Assembly: GCF_035830635.1 (NCBI RefSeq) | Contig: NZ_JAYMFI010000001.1 | Location: 372,001 to 436,000, forward strand | Reading direction: 5' to 3' | Length of the DNA stretch: 64,000 nt | From: Adlercreutzia shanghongiae | GTDB lineage: Bacteria > Actinomycetota > Coriobacteriia > Coriobacteriales > Eggerthellaceae | Shown: positions 1-7,469 of the stretch, piece after piece | Numbering within the stretch: position 1 is the stretch's first letter | How the letters are laid out: the number at the start of each line of letters is the position of its first letter | Position numbers and translations under genes: made by a program | Notes under the pieces: generated by a model | The model's database searches: none | Told to the model about the DNA's origin: nothing | What the model saw: the letters and a program-made list of their open reading frames with translations, nothing else

Positions 1-126
1 GGTCTCGCTCAGCGACTCCTGCGCCTGAGGTGCGCAGCCGGCAAGGCTCGCAGCGCCCACGGAGGCAGCAATGACGCCGGCTCCCGTCAGGAAGCTGCGT
101 CGGGTCAGTTCGGTCTTGTTGGACAT
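1..126 (-). CDS. Tat-exported lipoprotein, N-terminal fragment (probably a reductase)
   Basis: Only the first 42 codons are present; the gene runs off the left edge. The start is the ATG at 126, preceded by a strong GAGGAGG ribosome binding site. The peptide has a twin-arginine motif (TRRSFLTG, residues 8-15), a hydrophobic stretch rich in Ala and Val, and a lipobox ending at Cys31 (LAGC). It should therefore be exported folded by Tat and anchored as a lipoprotein. Very similar leaders precede the flavin reductases at 36437 and 51775, so a cofactor-containing extracytoplasmic reductase is likely, but no catalytic part is visible. It is divergent from the LuxR gene at 393, which may control it. 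Confidence 0.75.
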   Translation of the reverse strand, partial: MSNKTELTRRSFLTGAGVIAASVGAASLAGCAPQAQESLSET

Positions 127-392
127 GTTCCCTCCTCGTATAGAGTGGTCGTTTTCTCCGCAGGCAATCCCCTTTTCTCCTATGGTCGCCGGCGGCGTCC
201 TCTCAGTTCGGACATCGAGAACTTTGCCGTCCAATCGCAATATGACCAAGCCCCAAAACGACGTATTTTTCCATCATGCAAAACGATGTATCTTTGAGAA
301 ATGCCCGGTAAACGCCTACTAAAAAAACGTTGCTGCGGAGTTGTTTGCGGTATGATGAAACAAGCTGCAAGTCAATAGGGGGAGGGACCGCC

Positions 393-1859
393 GTGCCAGA
401 GTTGAACACTTCGTTCAAGCCATGGAAAGAGCATGTCTTCGTCGGAGCATCGCTTGGGTGTCTCTTCATCTACGAAGAGATGATTTGCTCAGGGCTCATG
501 CTCGCCGAAACCGCCCTCTCCTCGGTCATGTACCCCTTGTACTGCCTCATCCAGGCCGCAGCTTTTCTTCCTCTGCTCGTTGCCCCCCGCATCATCGGAC
601 GTGCAAAGCCCCTGCCCCTGTCCCTTGCATCGGGCCTCTGCATGACCGCAGGGGCAATCTCGGCGGCAACGAGCGCCTACGGCATGCCGCAGCCCTTTGC
701 CCTCGCCTTCGCCGGGTTTCTTCTCGCCGCCGTCGGTCCGGCGCTCCTCAAGCCCGTCATCCTCCTTCGCATGGCGCACTTCTCCCTCAGCACCATAAAG
801 CTCATCGTTTTCGGAGCGTTCCTCTCGCGCTTCCTCGCTATGCTGCTTCCCATGTTGCTGCCGGCCTCCGCCGATGTACTCGTCATCACTCTCGGTCCCT
901 TGGCAGCGCTGCTGTGGGTACTCAGCCGCCGATGCACGGCCGACACACCCCCGATCACCGTTCGCGTGTCCATCGCCTCTTCGGCCCTCGTTCCCGTAGC
1001 TGCAGCCTTTATCATCCTCACTGTCGGCTGCACGGCGCTCTCCCCTCTTTCCGTCGACCCTTCTTTCAGTTTCGTGGGAAGCGGTCCTTTTGGCGGAGTC
1101 ACGGGCTGGGTTGTGACGCAATCGATTGCCGCCGTCATCATCTGCGTGCTGCTCTTCGGCATTCACGACCTTGTCTACGCCGTAGCGGCGAAGACGGTCG
1201 GTACGGCGGCCATCCTCGCCTTCGTCGTGTTCATGGGCGCCGGCGCCATCATGGTGTCATGGGATGTATCGCTGGTGGCCCTCAATCTGCTCATGTTCAT
1301 CCCCCTTGTGGCCCTGGTTGACTTCGCTTCCTACGCCGCCTTCAAAGCCGAGCGCGTCGTGGTGGGCTACTTGTTCGCCTACGAGGTATCCGTTGCCGCA
1401 GGATCCCTTTTAGGCCTTGCGGAAACAGGGCTTTCGCCCCTGTTCGGCACCGTGACGATTCTCGGACTCGCCCTTTGCTGCCTCGTCGTTATCGCAGTCG
1501 TTTGGCTTGCCACCGAGAAGAATATGGATCGCTTTTTCTGGGGACAGCCCCTGGGTCTCAAGCAAATGACACCTCTTCAAGAGCAAAGCGCTGCAGAGCT
1601 CTCCCCTACCGAGCCCGTGTCTTCTCCTACCTCCGACATCCGCGCCACTGCCGAGGCCGTCGCCGCCGACTGCGGCCTCACGGCCCGCGAGACCGATGTT
1701 TTGGAATTGCTCACGCGAGGGCGATCGGCCACCTTCATCGCCGAGGAGCTGTGCTTAAGCCCCAACACCGTGCGCACCCACGTCTCGCGCATTTACACAA
1801 AGTGCGGCGTCCATTCCAAGCAAGAGCTTCTCACCCTCGCCCAGTCCCATGAGGCGTAA
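393..1859 (+). CDS. LuxR-family regulator with multi-pass membrane domain
   Basis: A 488-residue protein. Residues 1 to about 385 are a series of roughly 12 hydrophobic segments, resembling an MFS-type or sensor membrane domain. The last 65 residues are a LuxR helix-turn-helix (GLTARETDVLELL, then SPNTVRTHVSRIY). I chose the GTG at 393 because AGGGGGAGGG lies just upstream; an ATG at 330 would add 21 polar residues and has no clear ribosome site. Membrane-anchored LuxR proteins of this design are common in Eggerthellaceae and often sit beside a reductase gene. The divergent Tat lipoprotein at 126 is the natural target (inference). A paralogue lies at 5295. The ligand is unknown. Confidence 0.85.
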   Translation: MPELNTSFKPWKEHVFVGASLGCLFIYEEMICSGLMLAETALSSVMYPLYCLIQAAAFLPLLVAPRIIGRAKPLPLSLASGLCMTAGAISAATSAYGMPQPFALAFAGFLLAAVGPALLKPVILLRMAHFSLSTIKLIVFGAFLSRFLAMLLPMLLPASADVLVITLGPLAALLWVLSRRCTADTPPITVRVSIASSALVPVAAAFIILTVGCTALSPLSVDPSFSFVGSGPFGGVTGWVVTQSIAAVIICVLLFGIHDLVYAVAAKTVGTAAILAFVVFMGAGAIMVSWDVSLVALNLLMFIPLVALVDFASYAAFKAERVVVGYLFAYEVSVAAGSLLGLAETGLSPLFGTVTILGLALCCLVVIAVVWLATEKNMDRFFWGQPLGLKQMTPLQEQSAAELSPTEPVSSPTSDIRATAEAVAADCGLTARETDVLELLTRGRSATFIAEELCLSPNTVRTHVSRIYTKCGVHSKQELLTLAQSHEA

Positions 1860-1886
1860 GACTATGCAGCCGAACCCCGAGGTCGC

Positions 1887-3479
1887 TCAGGAGACCTCGG
1901 CGTACTCGTCGTAGCCGTAGGGGAAGTAGTAGGCCCCCTCAACAGGGTCGAACACGATGAGCGCGTCGGCCACGGCACGAAGGAACGCGCGGTCATGGGA
2001 AACGAACAACACGGTGCCCGCATAGCTCTGCAGCACGTTAGCCAGTGCCTCTTTGCCTGGGATGTCCATATGGTTGGTCGGCTCGTCCAGCAAAAGGAAG
2101 TTCGGACGGCGAGCCATCATGCGGCACAGCTCGAGACGCGCCCGCTCGCCGCCTGACAGGCGCGAGACCGCTTTGTTAACGTCGTCACCGCCCAAGAGAA
2201 ACGAGCCGAGGGCTCCCCGTGCCTCGTTGTTGGTAAGTCCGGGGAACTCGCCCCAAAAGCTCTCCAACACCGTCTGGTCGCCCGAGGGCGCAGCGATTAG
2301 CTGCTCGAAATATGCCAAATCGGTATTGCCGCCGAAAGCGAAGCTGCCCCCCAGGGGGGCTACTCGCCCCGCAAGTGTTTCCAAAAGCGTCGATTTCCCA
2401 CAGCCGTTCGGGCCTATGACGCCCACTTTGCGCCCGCGCTCAATAGAGAAGCTCAACCGGGCCAGTTCGCCTCCCTGGCGCCCGAGCGCCAGATCGCGGG
2501 CGCGAAGCGCCTCGGTGAATCCCCGCCGCGCCGGCTCGAAGATGGGGTTGAAGGTTTTCAGATCGTACTTGCGCGGGGGCTCGAGCCTCACCATGCGATC
2601 GAGCTGGCTGCGTTTGGCCCGGGCCATGGCCGCCTTGGTGGGATGCCCTTTGAATGACTCGATCGTCTGCTCAAGGCGGGCGATCTCTTCCTGCTGGGCC
2701 TCGTAGGCTCGCTGGCGCTTATCCCAGGTGCGCTCCTTCTCCGCCACAAAGACGGTGTAGTTGCCCACGTAGCGTTCCATGCGCCCGTACTCGATCTCGT
2801 AGACGACCTCGGCCACGTTGTCGAGAAACTCCCGATCGTGAGAGACCACGACCACAGCGCTCTCGTACGACTTTAGATAGCTCTCGAGCCACTGTATCGT
2901 GGGAATATCCAAATGGTTGGTCGGCTCATCGAGCAGCAACACGTCGGGCTTATTCAGCAGTACCTGGGCGAAGGCGATGCGGGTGCGCTGTCCGCCGGAA
3001 AAAGACGAAAGGGGCCGCTTCTCATCATCGCGCGTGAACCCGAGGTGGCGAAGCACCGACTCGTAATCCGCCTCATACTCGTAGCCCCCTTGATGGGCGA
3101 ACAGTTCAAGGGCATCCACGTACTTCTGGATGACCCTCTCATCCGGGTCGGACTCCATGCGCGCCTGCAGGCGGTCGATGCGCTCGCGCAGCTCGTTGAT
3201 GGCGGGAAAGGCCTTCTTCACCTCGTCTTCCAAGGTAACGCTGTCGTCGCCAAAGGTCACTTGCCGCAGAAAGCCAACGGTAAGCCCGCTGCGACGCGAT
3301 ACCGCCCCTGCAGGCTCCGCCGTCTCGCTTCCGGCAATGAGATTGAGCAGCGTCGTCTTCCCGCAGCCGTTGCGTCCAACCACAGCTATCTTTTCGTTCC
3401 CCTTCACAGCGAACGATACATCGGAAAGCACGATGTCCATCCCATGAGACACCGTGGCATGACTTATGCTGATTTTCAT
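1887..3479 (-). CDS. ABC-F family ATPase
   Basis: A 530-residue protein with two ABC ATPase domains and no membrane segments. Domain 1 has Walker A GRNGCGKTT (about residue 35), signature SGGQRTRIAFAQ and Walker B LLLDEPTNHLD. Domain 2 has GPNGCGKST (about residue 350), signature SGGERARLEL and a second LLLDEPTNHMD. The charged linker between them, about residues 240-310, is typical of ABC-F proteins, which bind the ribosomal E site and act in translation or ribosome protection from antibiotics. It lies upstream-to-downstream with the drug exporter at 3540 on the same strand (60 bp gap), so the two may form a drug-response unit. Housekeeping and resistance ABC-F members cannot be told apart here. 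Confidence 0.92.
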   Translation of the reverse strand: MKISISHATVSHGMDIVLSDVSFAVKGNEKIAVVGRNGCGKTTLLNLIAGSETAEPAGAVSRRSGLTVGFLRQVTFGDDSVTLEDEVKKAFPAINELRERIDRLQARMESDPDERVIQKYVDALELFAHQGGYEYEADYESVLRHLGFTRDDEKRPLSSFSGGQRTRIAFAQVLLNKPDVLLLDEPTNHLDIPTIQWLESYLKSYESAVVVVSHDREFLDNVAEVVYEIEYGRMERYVGNYTVFVAEKERTWDKRQRAYEAQQEEIARLEQTIESFKGHPTKAAMARAKRSQLDRMVRLEPPRKYDLKTFNPIFEPARRGFTEALRARDLALGRQGGELARLSFSIERGRKVGVIGPNGCGKSTLLETLAGRVAPLGGSFAFGGNTDLAYFEQLIAAPSGDQTVLESFWGEFPGLTNNEARGALGSFLLGGDDVNKAVSRLSGGERARLELCRMMARRPNFLLLDEPTNHMDIPGKEALANVLQSYAGTVLFVSHDRAFLRAVADALIVFDPVEGAYYFPYGYDEYAEVS

Positions 3480-3539
3480 AAAACCCCCTTCGGCTGGGCA
3501 GACAATGCCGGGCTCCTACCTACGACCGATGGGTCCTCC

Positions 3540-5084
3540 TTACCCTTCTATCTCTTCGGTAATGGAAAGGCCGTTCGGAATGAGGCGCGCAATGGCTACA
3601 CAGGCCAGCGCGATGGCGATGCCACCTATGGCCGAAGCCACGACGACAGAGTGATCGAAAGCCCGGACAGCCTCGGCGAGCAGTTCTGTCGCACCAGCCT
3701 GCTGGGCGATAGCCACGGCAGCCGGGAACGACTCGCCCGCTGCCGAGATAGAGGCAGCGTCAAGCCCCGAGGCCGCAAGTGCAGCCGGGTCAAGCCCCAG
3801 CACATACACGATGGAGGCCACCGATCCAATGACGGCAACACCCAGGACATTGCCCATATCGTAGGCAACTTCCTCGCACGCTGCCGCGCTCGAGGCCTTC
3901 TCGCGCGGCGTAGCGCACATGATGACGGCAGAGCCCACTGAAAGGGAGCCCGTGCATAAGCCCGCGAGAACCGTGGAGACGATAATAGGGGCAAGGGTGA
4001 GGTCATCGATAAAGGGCAGCAGCATGAGCATTCCCACCGCGCCTATTCCCAGACCACCCAGCAAGACCGGCTTGGCCCCCAAGCGCATCGCCAACGCAGG
4101 AGCCGCCATGCCGGCCACGATGCTTGCCACCGCCTGGGGGATGAGCAACATGCCGGATTCGAGAGGCCCCGAGCCATTCACCAGTTGCAGCCATTGCGAC
4201 AGCAGAAACAGCTGGGCCGCCATACCAAACATGGAGCAGAGGGCCGTGATCACGCCCCCGCGAAACGGCCTAAGCGAAAACAACCTTAAGTCGAGCAACG
4301 GCGTCTCAGAATGCAGGCACCGCACAACGAAAAGCACCATAAGGCCGATGCCCGCAACCAGAGCGGCAAGGCCCTCGGAGTTGAAAAACGAAAGCTCTGC
4401 GGCCAGATGCTTGATGCCCCACATCATGAGCACCATGGCCAAAAGCGCCAGCAAGGCTGCCGGCGCATCCCACGCACCGGCTCGCCTCACTTTGATTTCA
4501 GGAAGAATGAGCAGACCGACAAACACGACAAGACCCATGAGCGGGACATTGACGAGAAATGCCGCATGCCAGCTGAAATGCTCGAGAAGAAAGCCTCCGA
4601 TAAGCGGTCCTAGCACCATGCCAAGACTTCCCAGAGCCGACCAGGCCGCCAGGGCCGTAGCCCTCTCTTTCGAGTCAGTGAATACCGAGCGGATCATAGA
4701 TATCGTCGTCGGCATGATAAAGGCGCCGCCGATGCCCAGCACTGCGCGAATGGCGATGACGGCGCCGGCCGAAGAAGCGAACATGATGAGCGCCGAAGCG
4801 ACACCGAAGATCGCTGCGCCTAGAAGGAAGGTCTTCTTCCGGCCCAACCGGTCCGAAAGAGAGCTCGAAGGCACAAGCAAGCCTGCCAGCACCAAAGAGT
4901 AGGCGTCGATGATCCACAGCTGCTGATCCGATGTTGGCTGAATCTCCGCCACCATATGGGGCAGCGCGATGTTCAGGATGGTCATATCCATAGAGACGAC
5001 GAGCTGGGCAAACAGCAGAACAGCCAAAGAGGCCCAGCGCCGCTTCGCTGAAATATGAGGGGGAATCTGGATGGTGTCGGACAT
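3540..5084 (-). CDS. MFS drug exporter, DHA2 (EmrB/QacA) type
   Basis: A 514-residue membrane protein with about 14 hydrophobic segments, the count typical of the DHA2 branch of the major facilitator superfamily. The segment-2/3 loop carries the MFS motif A (SSLSDRLGRKKTFLLG, near residue 75), and the N-terminal segment contains the DMTILNIALPHM stretch common in EmrB/QacA proteins. It probably exports hydrophobic drugs or toxins using the proton gradient. The start at 5084 is supported by AAAAGGATGCACC. A TTGACT-N16-TAAACT promoter lies upstream at 5225-5252. The downstream neighbour on the same strand is the ABC-F gene. The substrate cannot be deduced. Confidence 0.9.
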   Translation of the reverse strand: MSDTIQIPPHISAKRRWASLAVLLFAQLVVSMDMTILNIALPHMVAEIQPTSDQQLWIIDAYSLVLAGLLVPSSSLSDRLGRKKTFLLGAAIFGVASALIMFASSAGAVIAIRAVLGIGGAFIMPTTISMIRSVFTDSKERATALAAWSALGSLGMVLGPLIGGFLLEHFSWHAAFLVNVPLMGLVVFVGLLILPEIKVRRAGAWDAPAALLALLAMVLMMWGIKHLAAELSFFNSEGLAALVAGIGLMVLFVVRCLHSETPLLDLRLFSLRPFRGGVITALCSMFGMAAQLFLLSQWLQLVNGSGPLESGMLLIPQAVASIVAGMAAPALAMRLGAKPVLLGGLGIGAVGMLMLLPFIDDLTLAPIIVSTVLAGLCTGSLSVGSAVIMCATPREKASSAAACEEVAYDMGNVLGVAVIGSVASIVYVLGLDPAALAASGLDAASISAAGESFPAAVAIAQQAGATELLAEAVRAFDHSVVVASAIGGIAIALACVAIARLIPNGLSITEEIEG

Positions 5085-5224
5085 GGTGCATCCTTTTTTC
5101 GTCGATGGGCCGAAATCCCGTTCGCCCTAACCTGCAGGCTCCGAGCTCACTCGGCATCTTCCAATCGACTGAAGCGGCTCGCCGCCCGTGCCATTACGAT
5201 GACCAGTCCTCCGATGACATACCT

Positions 5225-5252
5225 AGTTTATTCGACCTTCAGGCAAAGTCAA
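5225..5252 (-). promoter_or_regulatory. Sigma-70-like promoter of the exporter/ABC-F unit
   Basis: Read on the minus strand: -35 TTGACT (5252-5247), 16 bp spacer, -10 TAAACT (5230-5225). It sits about 140 bp before the exporter start and in the gap after the LuxR gene at 5295. Confidence 0.45.
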
Positions 5253-5294
5253 CGCACCCGCCCATCTATCACCTCGCCCACACATCCTTTGCGG

Positions 5295-6749
5295 CTACCC
5301 CTCTTCGGAAGCCGCCTGAATCAGCGAGAGCAGATCTTGTTTCGAATGGACACCGCATTTCATATAGATACGCTGGATATGGCTGCGAACCGTACTGGGA
5401 CTGAGAAACATCTCCTCGGCAATGAAGGCGGCGCTCCGGCCCTGCGCCAGAAAGACGAGCACGTCGGCCTCGCGCTGCGATAGCCCGTAGCGCTCGGACA
5501 CGATGTCTGCCGACGACAGGCCAGCGGAGCACTCCGAGAGATCCTGGCTCCTCCGATGACCCATATCCCCCCAGAAGAACAGGCCCATGTGCCGCGTGCT
5601 CAAAACCCACAGCGAGACCGCCACAACGGCCATGGCGAGCAGCTCGCCGACATACCCCCCGCGCTCTCCCGCAGCGCTCGAAGGCAGATTCGAAGCCAGC
5701 AGGCTCAGCGCGATACCGACGGCCTGGGCTATCCCGAACACCGCGAGAAAGCCGCACAGCAGGCGCACGGGCTTGACATCCACCCGAGTCGACAACTCAA
5801 GCACGGCGATAAGGGGAATCATATCGAGCAGCGTGTAGGCGAACAACGAAACCAGACGCGACAGGGAGGCGTGACTTGTGCCATAGAGGATGAAGGCCAC
5901 CAAGGCCACCGTCTCGACCAGCTTCATGCCAACGGTGTAGTCGTCGTCATCTACCACCAAAAGCAGCAAGGCGATGATGACGATGCTGGGAACGCGCGTG
6001 AGCAGCAGGCTGCTGTAATAGTAGTCGAGACCCTGCTCCACCGAAGCGGCATCCGGGGAGAGAAACGTAACGGCCACCACGATGACGGCAAAGCCGAGCG
6101 CGACGACAAGCACGCTGGACCCCTTGAGACTCACGATTCCCAAGCTGTCCTCGGCGGCGAACGTGCCCCTCCTAGTCCAGGCATAGCGCCAGCACAGCAC
6201 GACGACGAGCACGAGCGCAGCAATGACCCATCCCCCCTGGTTGAACTCCAACGAGCCAATGGCCAGCATAACGACGACATGGATGGCCATAGCCGCCAAC
6301 GCGATGCGCTTTATGAGCGCCAACGGCAGCGTCGAAAGAAGCTCCATGAGCCCGATGAAGAGCACCGTCTGGCAAAACACGATGCAGGATACACCCGCCA
6401 AATACACCGCCGGCGTCGAAAGCACCGCAGCCTCGACCGGCACAGACACGATGAAGAAGCCGAGAACGAACGCGCCCAGGGCCACGGTGCGCAGGGGGCC
6501 GTTTGCGCAAGACACCGGCAGGGTGCTCGAAAAACAGCACAGCACCAACGCGACGATGCCGTCTATGAGCGTCGGGAAAAGGAAGGGGGACGACTCCAGC
6601 CACGGGACGCGCTCCCCCACGCCAAGCGCGTCGACATTTGCAAACGAACCGGTGGTAATCAAGTCGTTGATGATCAGCAGGCAGACGAACATCACCACCA
6701 GCGCTGCCAAAAATCGCGTTCGCCCGCTTCGAAGCATTTCTCCAGCCAT
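5295..6749 (-). CDS. LuxR-family regulator with multi-pass membrane domain
   Basis: A 484-residue paralogue of the gene at 393. About 12 hydrophobic segments fill residues 15-385. The C-terminal 65 residues are a LuxR DNA-binding domain (YGLSQREADVLVFLAQGRS, then LSPSTVRSHIQRIY). The first Met (6749) follows a weak GCGAGCAAGA; a second Met four codons later is an alternative. It lies on the same strand just downstream of the small zinc-ribbon, ferredoxin, molybdoenzyme and transporter genes (6840-11201), and is the obvious candidate regulator for that locus. Known Eggerthellaceae catechol-dehydroxylase loci are often accompanied by LuxR regulators of this kind (family knowledge); control here is inferred from position. 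Confidence 0.85.
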   Translation of the reverse strand: MAGEMLRSGRTRFLAALVVMFVCLLIINDLITTGSFANVDALGVGERVPWLESSPFLFPTLIDGIVALVLCCFSSTLPVSCANGPLRTVALGAFVLGFFIVSVPVEAAVLSTPAVYLAGVSCIVFCQTVLFIGLMELLSTLPLALIKRIALAAMAIHVVVMLAIGSLEFNQGGWVIAALVLVVVLCWRYAWTRRGTFAAEDSLGIVSLKGSSVLVVALGFAVIVVAVTFLSPDAASVEQGLDYYYSSLLLTRVPSIVIIALLLLVVDDDDYTVGMKLVETVALVAFILYGTSHASLSRLVSLFAYTLLDMIPLIAVLELSTRVDVKPVRLLCGFLAVFGIAQAVGIALSLLASNLPSSAAGERGGYVGELLAMAVVAVSLWVLSTRHMGLFFWGDMGHRRSQDLSECSAGLSSADIVSERYGLSQREADVLVFLAQGRSAAFIAEEMFLSPSTVRSHIQRIYMKCGVHSKQDLLSLIQAASEEG

Positions 6750-6839
6750 TCTTGCTCGCCCCGTCTATCCGTCGCTCAAACACAAAGCGAGGCAGGAGCC
6801 AATCCCCCGCCTCGCAAAGACCTTCGCCTGCAGCCCGCC

Positions 6840-7034
6840 TCAGCCTTCTTCCTCGCGGGAAGCCGACGAGTCGGCAACCCCCGGAGGCGGGGGGAGCACG
6901 GCCCCGCAATGAGGGCAGAGCTTTCCGTGAAAGTCCCTTTCAAGCGGCTCTCGACAATGCGGACAGCGCCTTACCCTCAGCTGCGAGCACTTGCACTGGC
7001 CGCATCCGCGACAACCGCCCCAACAACGCCCCAT
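6840..7034 (-). CDS. Small cysteine-rich zinc-ribbon protein
   Basis: A 64-residue protein. The N-terminus is dense in Cys (Cys4, Cys8, Cys11, Cys14, Cys16), followed by a clear zinc ribbon of two knuckles, CPHC at 24-27 and CPHC at 40-43. The tail is Pro-rich and then acidic. The ATG at 7034 is preceded by AAAGGAAGC; an in-frame ATG five codons upstream would overlap that ribosome site and is less likely. It sits between the LuxR regulator and the ferredoxin/molybdoenzyme genes on the same strand. A role in metal handling or as a small partner is possible, but no specific function is recognised. Confidence 0.6.
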   Translation of the reverse strand: MGRCWGGCRGCGQCKCSQLRVRRCPHCREPLERDFHGKLCPHCGAVLPPPPGVADSSASREEEG

Positions 7035-7136
7035 GTTGCTTCCTTTCATGAAACAGCAGCAGGCGCGCGACTCTGCAAGTCTATCGCAGGGCCGCGCGCC
7101 AATCGTCACGCAAAATGTATGACTTTGCCGCTCATC

Positions 7137-7469
7137 CTACCGAGGAACGAAAAGAACCTGACGGGGCTTTTTCTCAAGCTCCTTGGCCAGCTCGTCCACA
7201 GGGCCGAACTTCATGCAGGAGGCCAGGCAGTGATGAACGCAGGTTGGCTCTCGGCCCTCGGATACGCGCGATTCGCACAAATCGCACAGGTCGGTGGGGA
7301 CGGGCACCGTGAACCAGTTCATCTTCCCGTCGTCTTTCTCCCAGGGGCCCTCGTCGTGCAGATGGATGCCCCACTGGCCCACCGGAATGCCGTGCTCCTC
7401 TTTGCAGGCCACCTCACAGGAGTGGCAATGGGTGCACCATTCGTAATCAATCAGGAGTCCGTTACGCAT
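7137..7469 (-). CDS. Cytosolic two-cluster 4Fe-4S ferredoxin subunit of the molybdoenzyme
   Basis: A 110-residue protein with no signal peptide. Cluster 1 ligands are CTHCHSCEVAC (Cys12, 15, 18, 22). A second group follows in the pattern C-x2-C-x11-C-x3-C-x3-C from about residue 62. It is much shorter than DmsB-type subunits (about 190-230 residues) and resembles the compact electron-shuttle partner found beside some cytosolic DMSO-reductase-family enzymes. Its ATG overlaps the 3' end of the molybdoenzyme gene by 8 bp, which implies translational coupling and a heteromeric enzyme. It would pass low-potential electrons to the molybdenum site. A GAGGTAGG ribosome site precedes the start. Confidence 0.85.
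   Translation of the reverse strand: MRNGLLIDYEWCTHCHSCEVACKEEHGIPVGQWGIHLHDEGPWEKDDGKMNWFTVPVPTDLCDLCESRVSEGREPTCVHHCLASCMKFGPVDELAKELEKKPRQVLFVPR

Noticed and set aside
1877..1900. CCGAGGTC/GACCTCGG hairpin as terminator between the LuxR and ABC-F genes
   Set aside because: The stem is good, but no T-run follows on either strand and it lies partly inside the ABC-F coding end.
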